DNA of 64,000 bases from Pomacea canaliculata. Lineage: Eukaryota > Mollusca > Gastropoda > Architaenioglossa > Ampullariidae. The notes beneath the pieces are model-generated. The model was not told the origin of the DNA. It searched no databases and saw only the letters and a program-made list of their open reading frames with translations. The position numbers and the translations under genes are program-made. Of the stretch, positions 48,498-61,282 are shown in pieces. Position 1 is the stretch's first letter. The number at the start of each line of letters is the position of its first letter. The stretch covers positions 6,816,717 to 6,880,716 of the forward strand of contig NC_037597.1 of NCBI RefSeq assembly GCF_003073045.1. The letters are read 5' to 3'.

Positions 48498-50420
48498 TCA
48501 GTGGCTTATCACATTTCACTGACAGACCCGTAAACATAATCATAATTGATTCCCCCCTCATCACCAACTCCATCCACTCCCTATGCGCGCCACCGCGATC
48601 GATCGGCCAGGTAATGAAAATTTCAGGGTAGAAATTATGAAGTGCGAAATATTTATGCAAAATATCACTGCAGTCTTAATAATCTGAATCGAACCTGAGT
48701 AGACGTAAAAAAAGAAAAATAAGAAAAAAACACACAAAATAAAACCAAAACAAACGTAGAGGATACTCTGCAGATGTTTACCACAATACGTCCAAGCCAT
48801 ACGCCATGATATCTTGTTAAAGAAAGGGGAAGAAATCGTACTTGGCTGAGGTTTTGTACCTATTATTATGTACCCTAAGACACACTAGAATTATTATCAG
48901 CATTATGCCATTGCCGAAATGTAAGCATGTATAGTAGACGTTTACATCGTCAAAAATGCTTCAAAGAAAAGATAAAAATAGTCTTGTTGGGTGGTGATGG
49001 TGGAGGAGACAACTCTTTGTGAAATGAGATACCCGAGGAGGAAGGTGGGCAGAGAAGAGAGTGAGACAAACTGTGAGACGCTAACTTTTGGGTTTCTTAT
49101 AAAAGTTTATCGAGGGCTTCATTGTTGTAGCTCATGTTCAGGATGGCCCTGTATGTCGCGGGTAATGACGGGCAGTCACGCGCAATCTCGTGCTTGCATT
49201 TAATGGCGAATCTTGTCCCTTTGATCGAAATAATATTTTATACCAGTCAGCATACCGGTTGGAAGATAGAGGCAATAACAGACAAGTATTTGAAAGCGGA
49301 GATGTTTTTAGTGTGCTCTGTAATCTGCTTCGTCACATTTGCTTTTCAGAGAAATTGTTTGTCATCATTTCTTCTTTTATCTTGTCATTTGTCTTCTCTA
49401 TTTAATGTACTTGGTCATGACTGACGAGAGCTGATATACTGTCAGTGACAGATGCTGACAGACAGAACTCAACCTACAGAGTTCATGCCGGAGTAGTTCA
49501 GGTCTCTAGATGTAAGGTCTGACTGCATTTCTTTCCTATCAGACCTTTCAAGTGCCTCTTTAAAAGAAGCAGGATTATCAAGAATAGACCCTCCATCTTC
49601 AGATTAAACCCAAGTTTTTGTAGTTGCTGTGTGATGGTTTGGCTTGTGCAACATAACTAGGTTAAGGACTTGAGGGTCACGCCAACCTCTGTCATCTGTC
49701 ATCTGTCATGGTGTGTGATGCTCATCTTTGTACTTCCTGGAGTTGCGGGTAGTTACAGGACAACCAATATGTCATTACTAACAGAGCACCATGTGGATGT
49801 TAAAGGCAATCCCTAACTATCAACAGAGACACTGCTGTAGGGAAAGCTGATAAATAAATACAACAAAACGTACACATTCACAGACATGCTTTTCATGATG
49901 GAAACATAAATCCGTGTCAATAAAATACAGAGCTTACTGTTTATAAAAACACGCAGAAGATTTAAAATCTTATTTTTATCCATAGTACGCCTATGGCAAT
50001 TTCAAAAATTTGCCGTGGTTTGCTGAGATTTAAAGGGTTGTTAGTGATTGCTCCATTCTCAAATGTCTTATGAAATATTATTGTATTCGGGAAAAGTGTT
50101 AGAGGATTCGTGGCCTGCAGCATATTGCTCTTTTCTTCTTTTTGGAATAAATAGTTTTCTGTGACAACATCAATTTGATCTTCATGGATTGCATCTCTAT
50201 AATAACTTATTTTTCTTGTGTATTTACGATTTCTTTGTAGGCTTCTGGCAGTTTATTTTATTGCTAGCGATATCACGATCTGTTAGCTGATCTCCAGTTC
50301 CACGTCAATAATAATAGTAATAATCGTTAGGGATACACGGTCCTAAATTCTGGAAGAGGCAAAATATGAACTCATGGTTCTGAGACTGAAGAAATACCTA
50401 CAAACATACATGCCGCCAGG
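48498..50420. other. Intergenic, no gene seen
   Basis: It contains a small CTGTCATCTGTCATCTGTCA direct repeat near 49695. No coding sequence is recognised. Confidence 0.45.
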
Positions 50421-50636
50421 TTATGACTTCCGATCATAATTAACCTGGATTTCCTGAGCTTTGAGAGATGGTTCAGGTGATTGCAGAGATACAAAACTGT
50501 CCAGACTGTAGGGAAAGGTGACACTAAACATCACCGCGATACACACCTGTAATATGACGATACCTCTGTGGTTGCCGGTCACGAGGCGTGTGAACAGCAC
50601 GGAGGAAACTAAGTAAACAGCACGTGCCACGCGCAT
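50421..50636 (-). CDS. Possible first coding exon with N-terminal hydrophobic segments
   Basis: From ATG 50636 a 71-codon frame encodes two hydrophobic stretches (AVYLVSSVLFTRLV and GIVILQVCIAVMFSV). Donor-like CAG|GTGTGT after residue 30 and CAG|GTTAAT near the end could each close an exon. This would suit a secreted or membrane protein start, but no downstream exon could be connected and the family is unknown. Confidence 0.2.
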   Translation of the reverse strand: MRVARAVYLVSSVLFTRLVTGNHRGIVILQVCIAVMFSVTFPYSLDSFVSLQSPEPSLKAQEIQVNYDRKS

Positions 50637-52433
50637 TTTAGCTTCTTTGGTATTTTTTTTTTTCTTTTGTCCTAAATAACATTTTGGTGTGATTTCAATA
50701 TTGCATCTTCTGTAGCTAGGCCGAAGCTTGGAGAAAATTGTATTACTGAGTTGTTATGACTGTAAAGTATTGAACGTTGTGTAGACAGTTGGTGGTAGTT
50801 GCATACAATGCCACTCTTGTGTCAAATACTCGCATATATCCTGAGGATAGAATCACATTGACTGTTGATTGTCCATCATAACATTCCCCACACACACATA
50901 CACAACTGTCTTATCACAGACACACTGCGCACCTGGTCCACGTCATATCCTGTCCAGCTACAATTGCAACGACTATCTACCCGGCAGACCAGAAGCCATA
51001 TATTTCCAGCAACCGGAAATGAAAATGAAAGAATAAGTGCATCCAATTCAGGAAAATGGATGGGTGTGTGAGCTTCATGTGCGGGCGTGAGATTGTTGGC
51101 TGCCATCAAAAGCACAGTCAGGGTAGAGAGGCCACCACGCTAAGTGATATCTGCTCAGCGCTTAATGGATTCTCTTTCATGTTGTGATTAGCATGTGACG
51201 AAACCATTTCCTTCCTGTCTCCAGATGCTTTCAGAAAACGGAAGTCAGCGCGAGACGGCGCGAGAGAGCAGACAATGACACGTGTGTCAGATAGTGCCAT
51301 GATAACCGGTGTTGCAATACCACTCTCTACAGGCTGTTGGTGTTCAAAACCCGCAGGAAAAATCTTGTTAATTTATTGAATCATCGTAACAAAGGTGTTT
51401 TTTGTTAAGTGCGAGTGATACTACATTTACTTGTCAGATCTGAGTGGCCTCCTCTTGTTTATCTCTAACCCTTGTCTTCCTCCTCAAAATTTTGAACTCG
51501 TCCAGTTAGCATAAACCTGTTTAAAAAAAATTACTCTCCAAAAACGGACTTGCATCTGGTGAATTCGATTGGTATCAAAACATGTCAAACATTATGACAT
51601 GATATCGATTCTCATCAAAGTGTTTGTGCTGTCAATGACATATCCCATCTTCTCCCAACCCTGAAGGCAATCTTTCTTATTTTCTCAGAATTAAGAGTAA
51701 TTTCTGCCTGTTGCACGAGGTGTAAAAAGCACGGACAAAAAGTCTGAAGGAGAGAACATTTTCGGAATAGCTGCACCGCTTTCCTGTATTTCTAGCGCGT
51801 GGAAGCCGGAGTAAAAGAGTGGGGTGTCCGAATGCCCGCATTTCCACTTCACTTTCCGTCAAGAGAGCTTGTCGCCCTTTTTTAGACCACGGGGGGGATA
51901 ACTCTTTATTTTGCTTTCTCGCACAGTGTGAATGGCGCTTTTCATCACTGCCGACAGTTACGATCTGATTACTCGACACGCCAATGGAATCTCTCCATCG
52001 TAATAAAAATATTGCGGGGAAAATCACGCGCATTTGCATGTCTGGAGGAGGAGCGAAAATTCAGCAGTGCAGAAACTAGACGTGAGCTGGCTTAGCAATA
52101 TCGGGGGCTGCTTCATCCATATTGATTTCGGCCAGTAGATTGATGCCCACATACGGGCTATTGTTGGTAAATCTAGCAACCTTAATCACCAGTGACTTCA
52201 ACGAATTTCATGTTTATTGTTCCGACAGTGTAACCTTTATAGTCATGGGGAAACCAGAATATTGAGGGAAGTTTCATTGTCCGCTTGAAAAATGACAGTC
52301 AATAGAATTTGAAACAAAACCCAGATGTCTTTGGTAAAGTCGATAATGAGAGTCCGCGGGTACTTACTGCACAAATTATTGAGTGATTAAATTTGTATCT
52401 ATCCAATATTTGTTTTCATTGCTGGAGAACTGC
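50637..52433. other. Intergenic, no gene seen
   Basis: Frames of up to 120 codons (51677-52039, minus) lack any recognised domain. No repeat family is assigned. Confidence 0.4.
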
Positions 52434-52612
52434 AGGATATTTTTGTTTACTGGAAAATGTATTTTTACTGTAAAATAGCATGATTTGTTTACTGGGATTG
52501 ACATGATTTGTTTACTGGAGACAGTATGATATGTCATTTGTTTATTGAAGAAAGGCATGGTTTGTTTACCGGAGAAGGCTTGACATGATTTGTTTATTTG
52601 ACAGTAGCATGC
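52434..52612. repeat. Degenerate tandem repeat carrying six forkhead-like motifs
   Basis: A unit resembling CATGATTTGTTTACTGGA recurs with spacings of about 23-42 bp. The core TGTTTAC/T is at 52444, 52486, 52509, 52539, 52563 and 52591. TGTTTAY matches the forkhead (FOX) consensus TRTTTRY. The repeat is read directly; any enhancer role is inference. Confidence 0.6.
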
Positions 52613-55477
52613 TATTTACTACCATCACTGTTTTCCCAGACCTATTTGTCTTACCCCATCTCCATTTCTGACCATCTATACTCAGCGAAAGAAAAATGTA
52701 AACTGTAATAATTTCATGCTCTTGTCAGTGTATTTGATATTCTCCGTCCATCGTGAAGCTGATGCTGGTTTGTCTTGTCACTTGTACCTGCGGTGCGTGT
52801 CTGTCATGCCACTATTACCTATGGTTGAGATTTGTCGTGTCTGTCCCCTGTTCCCCACCTCCCCAAGAGACCGTTTATTTACTCTGACAAGCCAGACAGT
52901 AGGGGACAGCACTTAACATTCCTTGTTGGCACGTGTGCCATCAGTTGTCCACTAACAGACATCTTGTCCTCCGACGCAATGCCACTTGAGTCCATCGCCA
53001 CGTTGCTGAGCGCCCTCGGGTGGCAGATAATTTCTGGCAAGTCTGCACCAACACCAACATCTTGCACCACAGCAAAGTCGACGACCGGGAAATTTAGCTT
53101 CAAGTATGTGACATGAAAGTGTCGGTGGTGTATACCTGCAACACTCTACTCCTCCATTACTGTCCTCCATCCATCCTCGTAACGGTTCAGGTTACGGCGG
53201 AGAAGTCCTCCGTAGGCTGGACAAACAACAGTCGCTTGTTGTGACCAACAACCTGGATGTGACAGCCGGAAACTTCGGCGTAAGGGGATTTGGCTTCTTG
53301 AAACTAACTATGATGTAGCTTTTGTGAATGGGATTTTTAGGGGGAAAGTGAAAAAATGGGTTCCTTTTCTTTTAATTCTTTTTTTTTAATAAGATTAAAT
53401 TTTTATTATTTGAAATTGTCTGAAAACAGAAAGGTGATTCTTCTAACCGTCCAGTCCCGTAAACCATTGTAGATTTTTTTTTTTTATCTTCTTCACCTGG
53501 ATACATTTTTTTATAAGAGCAAAATAAAGTAAAAGTAGACAGGAAGTATTACTTTTATGAACACCGGGGAAAACTGATAATGAGAAATTGAGCATGAAAG
53601 TAAGTTCTGCGATAAAGTTAATACCAAGGAGTTTAAAGTTAAAATCGGAAGTCTTCCATTAAGAAAATTAGGCTCACTTTGCAAGAAAGTATCTACACGT
53701 GTTTTTAAAGTGAACGCGCCACAAGAATAGTAACAGATGTATCCCAGAAGGCAATGGAGGCAAAAGTAGGACTCACATCTGGGCTCTGAAAACGATCTTG
53801 GAAATGATTTCCTTAAACAATATGACCTCGCATATCTTTGAAGAGGAAATGAAAACAGAACTAAGTGCTTTAAGAATACCTGTCGGAAAGGTCTGCTGAG
53901 TTCAAGGAGGCAGATAGAAGTTGTTTGTAGAAGTAAAAAACGGTTAACGAAAGTGCGAATGTTCCTTTTGAGAATTCGCCAGCGGTGATGTCGGAGACAT
54001 TGGATGAGAACTTTCCCAATCTCATTATATTTGTGTCTCATTCTGAGTTACTTTACTGTATGTTATTACACATTTGCGCATGTGAGTGTTTTATATGTGC
54101 GTGCGTGCACGTGCATAAAGGCAAAAGTAAAGAACACCAAAGCTGTAGGTTTATTATGTCTATGTGCCGGTTGTCAACAGCAAAAGTGAACCCCAACCCT
54201 CTCCTTACCTTTCTTTATCTTTTCCTCTTCGATAAATCAGGTACGAAATTCGGAAGGGGGTGGAGGAGAAGGTAAAGGAAGGGTGTCCATGCGAGCCTCG
54301 ACCCCGTGTAATCTGCTCCGAAAGCGATCGCGCTGATCACTAGAGACCCGCCTGATTTAATTTTCTTGACATTTTATTCAGGGGTGGTTATTTTGTTACA
54401 CCACATTTTTGTAGTTTAGACATGTTGTCGATATTTACGTGACTTTCATCTGTAAACAGGTTCATTTGATTTTTCTGAATAAAACTAGAAATGTTTTGCT
54501 AGGATTATTAGCCCAATCAAAGAACTCATGTAGTCAGAGCGTCTCTACAAGTCCACGTGTTCTTTCTTGAGACCACTCTCTGTCTCTCTCTCTCCATCTC
54601 GCTTTCGGAATCTAAACCTCCTGGGATCGGAACCTTGAGCTGTCAGCTGTGAGATTTCTTCCATCTTGCAGTCGTACCTTTCATTTTTCCAGACCCTGAG
54701 CTCTCAGCCATTAAGGTAGCACCAGTCCAAACATGGCCACCAGCTGTCCCTTGCTGTGGCAACAATCCAAAGCATCCTGAAGTTCGTAGAACAGACCATT
54801 TGCTGACATAGTTGAGGTCAGTCGGTTCTCTCTCCATTCCCTAGCAATTCATGGTTCTCACTAGAAGGAACCTGGAACAGTAATATCAGAAAACAAATGC
54901 ATCACATGTGCGACACTTTAATAAGGTTAAAGGTCGATAGACTGTCAGCGGAACTACTCATGACTACCGTTGTAACTCATACATCTTCAACACACTGCGA
55001 CCAGTGGGAGGTACCCTGTGCTGATGGCGTCAGGAGGATCCAATCACTCATCCAATGAACGGATCAGTCGGTGCATGTCTACACATGTCATGCCAGCTAG
55101 TGGGTCGTTAGTCTGTATTCACTGTCTTCTTCAAGTGGAACAAATGTGTTTTCAAAATGTCAGTGGAACATCCGCTGTAGAATCGTGAACTGAGCTGAAG
55201 AAGCCCATTACCTGTTGCCGACAAGTGGTCCTTGACCTCACACAACGGAATCTCAGAAGAATGCTGCAGAACCGCGCGCGTGTAGTCTTCCGGGCATCAG
55301 CAGGCAGCATGGCAGCATTGTAATGGTTTAGCACAGCTACAGGCAAAATCATGTTAACAACCTTGACACACAATTTATGACTTCAGTCTATCATTAGTTC
55401 ATCCTCTCCCTGCTTTCTATTTGCCTACCTACCTACCTGTTTGTTTTTGTCAGTCTGTTGGTGAGGTCTGCTCATTG
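52613..55477. other. Intergenic, no recognised gene
   Basis: Frames around 52832-53330 and 53511-54041 are open for up to 176 codons but have no known domain. The latter is Phe/Leu/Cys-rich and looks like a chance frame. Confidence 0.4.
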
Positions 55478-55745
55478 AAACCAAAAGGAAAATCCAGGTA
55501 TTTGAGAACAAGTGTCTGAGGAGGCTGCTCCGGATCTGATGCAAAGAACACAGAACCAACGACTTTGTACCAAAGAAGATTGCCACACTGGTAGGACACC
55601 AGGAACCTCTACATTCAACAGTCAAGCGACGTGAGATGGTCTTTGGCCATGTGACCCGGCACGACATGTATATCTTGTCGAAGACGATCCTGCCGCCTCT
55701 ATTGACCATAAGACAGGAGCTGGTCAAAGGATGACTGTTAGTCTC
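55478..55745 (+). pseudogene. LINE reverse-transcriptase C-terminal fragment
   Basis: One plus frame reads KIQVFENKCLRRLLRI, stop, KEHRTNDFVPKKIATLVG, then TVKRREMVFGHVTRHDM. The order CLRRLL(R/K)I, TNDFV, FGHVTRHD is the familiar C-terminal tail of jockey/RTE-like endonuclease-reverse transcriptases of invertebrates. The internal stop and the lack of the catalytic core show a dead 5'-truncated copy. Confidence 0.78.
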
Positions 55746-58700
55746 TGTAACCTTGTCGTCAAACGGAAGATTTGCATTTAAGATGTTACAAGAGCCCGAC
55801 AGCGAAGTATTGAGAAGGAAACTTCACCAAAAAATAATGAGATAATTTAGAGAGAAAGAGAGCGATGTCTGAACAAGGTGAACAAAAACCGTGATGGTGG
55901 TCTGACATTTTACGAAGGGAAGGTCAAAGGAATGACTAACAAGAACACGGTGGAGTGTAAGAAGAAAGTAGTGCGTCGTTGAAGACAACAGAAACAAGGG
56001 GAAAGGTTTTCCCGGAAGATCCCGACGTAGTCATCGAGGCAGACAATCGAGTGAAATAAAAGGTCGCGGCTGTAGCCGGCGTACAGGTTTACCAACAGAC
56101 ATGATCGACGACTTAATGGACTTGGATTGCTTCTACATAAATGAGCAGACAGCCGTTGAGCTTCTCTTAGCTGGAGACAGTCCATTGTCTTGTTGCTAAG
56201 AGATGTGGTAATGGGGTGAGTGACAATGCAGCATCTCAACACAATGTCTGCTACCACCTGATGCTAACAATTATGAAACATCGTGAAACTGAGGAATTGT
56301 CAAACTTTGACAAGAAAACAACGATGAGTGTATTCTGGATGTAAGTCAGTCCTTTGAGGATCTCAGTGACTGTCAAATGTAGTCTTTGTCTGTCGGGGGT
56401 CCTAACTGGACTGTGCCTACTCGATGTCACGACCTTCTGCATAGTAAATGTGAAGACGGCGCAATGATTTAAAGGAATATAAATCCGCATAAACTACTTT
56501 CTAATAGTGGAGATCATATCTGGAACTACAAGATACAAAAAATTGTTTGTTTTAACCTTTTTTCTTTCTTGTATTTTTTTCACTTCAATTATTTATTTTC
56601 TTTCCTCGATTCTCTGGGGTTTTTTTTCTCTTCCTCTTTTTGTTGGTTGTGTGATTAACATTCTTCACTACTGCATATATCAAGTGTGAGACTTTCTAAA
56701 TATTTTACTGGGAGAAAAGGGAGGCTTCGTTTAATTTTGCTGTAGAATATACAAATGAAAGTATGTGGGAGCATTTCCAGTGCTTCTGGCACTCACATGC
56801 ATCTGTTTGTGACTCACACCGTGTGACATGGCGGAATTATTTACAAGTGACAGGTGATTATTATGCTGACTTCATGAACCTGCTCCAGCCCCTACCTCCC
56901 GTTTTTCCTATTTCCTCCCCTCCCACCTATCTTTGTGTTTGTCACATCATGTGTGTTCGCGCGTGCACGTGAGCACCTGTTCCAGTTTTTGTACATATAG
57001 ATAAGTATTTATGCGTACGTGCGTGCGTGTGTGAGTCACACTCTTGTTCCTTTCATCAAAAACATTCCCGCTCGTGGACATCTGCTGCGTGCCAGGCGCC
57101 ATATTAATGAGCGCTGTTCACTTGGCGCTCGGTCCGTGTGTGCACAGTGCACAGGGTGTCTCGTTTAATCTTCTCCACTTACCCGCGATTATCTTCAGGG
57201 CGTGCAGCGCCCCCCTCAGCTCCACATGACCGACAACTCCACCGGTGGAAAAACACATCCGTAATGATGTGAATGTCATACAAATCACATCTCTTCCTGT
57301 ATTCATTTCATCAAACACATTCTCGGTATTTGAACGTTAACGAGGGCGATGACATAGCAGAGAAAGAGAGTGTGTGTGTGTGTGCGCGCGCGTACGTGCG
57401 TGTTTAAAGTAGATTTCAGGTTGTTATTTTTATTACAGTTCTGCCATTTAGTGATTAAGTGCAATCTAAAACCACTTAATGTCAGTTGTTCTCAGCCCCT
57501 CCCCTCTCTCTCACTTTCAACGTTTTAGTTTACTTCTAGAATCATTGCATAAGCTCATTATTGGAAGCAGTATACGCATCATTAGTGGTTGTTCTTGATA
57601 TCTTTAGTTTTCTTCTTATTCTGGTGATTCTAGTTGTATTCTTTGTTCTTCTTTCACCTTGTTTTGTATTATTTGTGTCCTAATCGCCCACAGTGAGTAA
57701 CCAAGCGCGATCAACAGTCAGACAGTCATTGTTTCCTCTTACTTTCGTCTCTGGCACTTCCGTCCTGAGCTGTGACGCCTCTTCCCCTGGCTTGTTTCTC
57801 TACCTTTCCCAAACCTGACCTCCAGACTAACATTGACCCCTGTAAGTAGATCCCTCACTCATCCACTTATCACCATCGCCACTCCTCCCCTCTTCCCTCC
57901 CCCTTGCTACATCCCGTCAGTCAGAACTCCTTAACCTTTTAATCCCATTCCCTGTCTCTCCGGAGCTCCTGTAGCGAAGCTGTCTTTCAGACACCGGAGA
58001 CAAATGTGCGCTTGACCGCACACCCTCAGGCATGCAGTGACTTTGATGGCCAGACGGTGAACACCACCCCGATGTCAGTGTCTTTGATTTAATTTACTGA
58101 GGTACACTTCCACGGCCTCTTGGTCAGGCCTGTGCTTCTGAAGCAGGTCTTCTCGTTGATTCGTTTGTTTTTTATTTTGTTCTGATTTTCGCCGTCAAAT
58201 AAAAATCTGTTCTGATCACCTGGTGGCTCCGAGAGGAAACAGTTTAAACTGCCTTCATTACAAAAACAAACAAACAAACAAACAAGCTCACAAGAGTTGG
58301 GTAAAGGTGATCAAGCAAAGCTAACTCGTCATCAGAATCCCACACCGTATTAACTCCCCTTTCAAGTGACGTACATAAGATGGCGGGCTGTGGAAGTTGG
58401 GACTGGGGTAGAGGATGAGATGTCTAGTTGCAGGCGGGCGGCAAAGAGCCAGAGCCAGTCCTTTGCGCTATAATTAGATTAGGGAGGATTCACAACGCGA
58501 CACTTCGTTCCCCTCACCCCGAAGCTAGGGGGCGCTCATTACTGTGGATGGCTGTCAGTACTTGCAGAACTTCGGTCGGTTATCTGCATTAAACGTGCCT
58601 CAGCTCCACAGTTGACTGTTGGGTCTTGAAGGTTTTGGACAGGTCTGGGAACGCACCTACATTGGTATAGCAGGCTGACTGTAACTGACCCCTATACGGA

Positions 58701-59744
58701 TATTTCCTGTGAATATTATACAGCATGCGATGACAGCGATAAAAAGATTTTTAATGAACCTCCGTGATCACGCACACACACAGTCCTCCTTTTTCGCTTT
58801 CTTGTTCTCTCTCGCCTCTCATGTTAAGGAAGCGAATTCTATTTTATTTGAGTGTTGTTGTTTCAATTCGGATGTCAAGGATATCAATCTTCATGTCTGT
58901 AATGGACCTCCGTTTCGTTTCTCTACTTTTTGTGATTGTTTATTTGAGGGGTTTGCTCTTAAAAAGATGAATGATTTATTATTTTCTGCTTAACCACATC
59001 GCAAACTGACTTTTCCACTCTCGCTTACTTTATTTGCTCCAGGGATGTAGTTCACAGCAGAGCGATCACCGTGAATTAACTAATCACCTTCTGCTGTTGA
59101 CTCTTGGCTTCTGGAGAGTTTCTCGTGTGCCTCAGAGTAACTGTGGTCTACAGGTTGGACATCGTAGACTGATTAATGTAGATTACTGTGGTGTGTACGT
59201 GCTTGCTTACTGGGATATATTGTTAGGCAAGTGTCATTTTCATCGTCCTCAGTAATTATCTTTATTTGTTTCACGCGAAGACATTGTGTACTGAAAATCT
59301 GTTATGAAAGTAAACATCGTCCTCACTCTGCCGGAAATCTAGGCTAATATTTCATTACAAAAGCATCGGGGGAAAAAAATGCGACAGATAGAGAACATCA
59401 ACATCACGGCTGCTAACTCCCACCCGGCAAGAGCCTATTCAACTCGGTTGTCTCAACATCGTCTGGAAGGCGAAGAAAAAGTTCGGGCAAGTTGCGCACA
59501 CAGACAGCCGAGCTGGAGTCCGGCCCTCGTCCTCTGTGCACGAGCTGCACGTCAGGCTAATTCGCGCACTCCACTTTATTCTCCGCCTTCAACAATATTG
59601 ACTCCGGCTCCCGCGTGCTGTTGCTGCAGCGGATTTGCGCCACAACCGCCCAGAGACGCCATGCTGGATGTCACGAACCGGAACACGCGCATTGCGCAAG
59701 ACGTGTGCGCAGTCGCATAGACGGGGTTAGGCGGGCGGTGAAAC
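55746..59744. other. Intergenic, no recognised gene
   Basis: Short frames only. It contains an alternating GT/GC tract at 57370-57402, an (AAAC)n run near 58262-58284 and pyrimidine-rich patches around 57780-57960. Confidence 0.4.
57370..57402. repeat. Alternating purine-pyrimidine (GT/GC) tract
   Basis: An uninterrupted (GT)n followed by (GC)n and GTACGTGCGTG, a pattern able to adopt Z-DNA under supercoiling. Confidence 0.7.
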
Positions 59745-59876
59745 GGAGGGTAAGGGGAAGGATGTAGAATGCAAGGGAGGTTGAAGGGGTGGAGGATAAG
59801 GGGGAGAATGTAGAATGTTAGGGAGGTTGAAGGGGCGGAGGGTAAGGGAGAGGATGTAGAATGCAAGGGAGGTAAC
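59745..59876. repeat. G-rich 46-bp minisatellite, about 2.9 copies
   Basis: Units start at 59745, 59791 and 59837 with GGAGGRTAAGGG and share ATGTAGAATG and AAGGGAGGT. The purine-rich strand has many GGG runs, as does the preceding GGGGTTAGGCGGGCGG at 59723-59738, so G-quadruplex formation is possible. Confidence 0.85.
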
Positions 59877-59998
59877 TATTCTTTTCGTTATTTTTCTTGC
59901 TAGGGTGTGTTCGGAAAAAAAAATGTACTGACATTTCTTATTTCTCAAACCAAACTCTAATCGAAAGAAAAGCACTTTTAACCTTTTTTTTTGTGCAG

Positions 59999-60268
59999 AC
60001 CTGTTTCTGTAAGACGAGGAGAGAAATCAATAGACAGTTTAACGTATTGTTCAGCATCTCGTCGTCCGCCATAGTGACTAGCCGGGATGAGTACTTAGCA
60101 GTCCAGATGTATGAATCAATGAAGGAGCTTCTGGCGCGGGTTCCTACTGAGCTGTTTACAAGATGGCTTCCAGCCCCAAATCGTTTTAAGTATTTACTTC
60201 CCCTCCATGAGATGGAGCAGCCTCTAATCTCTGGACCCTACTTGAGCATGGACGGCGTTTTTTTTTAA
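59999..60268 (+). CDS. Possible terminal exon of an unidentified gene
   Basis: A strong acceptor (T-run then GTGCAG, ending at 59998) is followed in phase 0 by 89 open codons ending at a TAA. The residues look like folded protein: TRREINRQFNVLFSISSS, then SRDEYLAVQMYESMKELLAR, then TRWLPAPNRFKYLLPLHEM. I do not recognise the family and cannot identify an upstream exon. It may also be a transposon remnant. Confidence 0.3.
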   Translation, partial: TCFCKTRREINRQFNVLFSISSSAIVTSRDEYLAVQMYESMKELLARVPTELFTRWLPAPNRFKYLLPLHEMEQPLISGPYLSMDGVFF

Positions 60269-61170
60269 AAATTTTTTCATATCAGACAGTCTTTTCGTTG
60301 ACCGCTTCGTAAGCACAAGGTTTAATGTTCCTGGATCCTTTGTGGTTTGTTCTAGGTACGGTCTTGTGTCGATAATGGTGAAGTGTGCACGAAACAATTT
60401 ATGTGCACGTGTGCGTGCTTGTGTGCGAAACTGTGTGAGAGAAAGAGATATGAGGAAGTGGTGAAAGAGAAATATCGGTGAATGAGTGAAAGATGTAAAG
60501 ATGACCTGCCAGTTGACATAAAAGTGACCTACGGTTATTTCCTTGTAGGTGCAGCTCCATTAATCCTCGTTGACACAATCGATAGCAAGCTGTTAGTTTT
60601 TCTCTCCAGTCCTTGTAGTTGTATCAAATGTAAATTCCTCGCTCATAGCATGATGAACACATTCAATGTCGTTTTTCGGTATGACTTGACAGTTTTCATA
60701 AACTCGTCCTCTTTCCCTTTTTTTTCTCTCTCTCTCTCATTTTTTCTCCCTATCTGTCGTTCATCCCTTTACCTGCGTGTCGGCATGTCTGTCCATCTTT
60801 CCGCCTGTCTTGCTGACTGGCTTCTTGCCTCCCCTTCTCTTTGGACACCCCTCCCCGCCCTTCCTTCACTCTTTCTCTCTTCCCCCTTGCCAACCGTCTT
60901 GTGTATAATCGCTGTATCCCAGACTGCCTATCTGCAGTTAGCGCATGCGTCACTAGGCGACAGGAGGAAGAGTGCGGCTCTGGGAGGAAGTTCATAGACG
61001 GCGCAACCGGCAAAGAAAGTCATTTCACAGTCTGTCGCCCACTGACTTTCAGCGAGCAGCCAGACCTGGGGCCATGCTACCAGCCAGCATCAACAGACTC
61101 CACAGCTCTGCTTGGCAACGCCTAGCGATGGTCTCCGCACATCCTTGGCTTGGAATAGGTCTTTGTAGCA
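60269..61170. other. Intergenic, no gene seen
   Basis: Contains pyrimidine-rich (CT)n sequence near 60708-60760. The 171-codon frame at 60482-60997 runs through this low-complexity sequence and is not credible as a gene. Confidence 0.4.
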
Positions 61171-61282
61171 AGTAGGGAGGGGGAGTCCTCACTTTTCTCG
61201 GAGAGGCCATATTTTTGTAACGGTACCCATGACCTCTCGCGTTACCTCTCCCAACCCTCCGTGGTATGGGTGGGGAAACTTT
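61171..61282 (-). repeat. tRNA-headed SINE, copy 4 (divergent, headless)
   Basis: On the minus strand GGGAGAGGTAACGCGAGAGG and CTCCGAGAAAAGTGAGGAC match the central and 3' blocks of the copies at 4380, 24418 and 45941. The tRNA-like head is absent. Confidence 0.45.

Noticed and set aside
53511..54041. Minus-strand 176-codon frame
   Set aside because: Leu/Phe/Cys-rich with no domain and no splice context. Compatible with chance in T-rich sequence.
60482..60997. Plus-strand 171-codon frame
   Set aside because: Much of it is CT-rich low-complexity DNA giving Ser/Leu/Phe runs. No domain or splice support.
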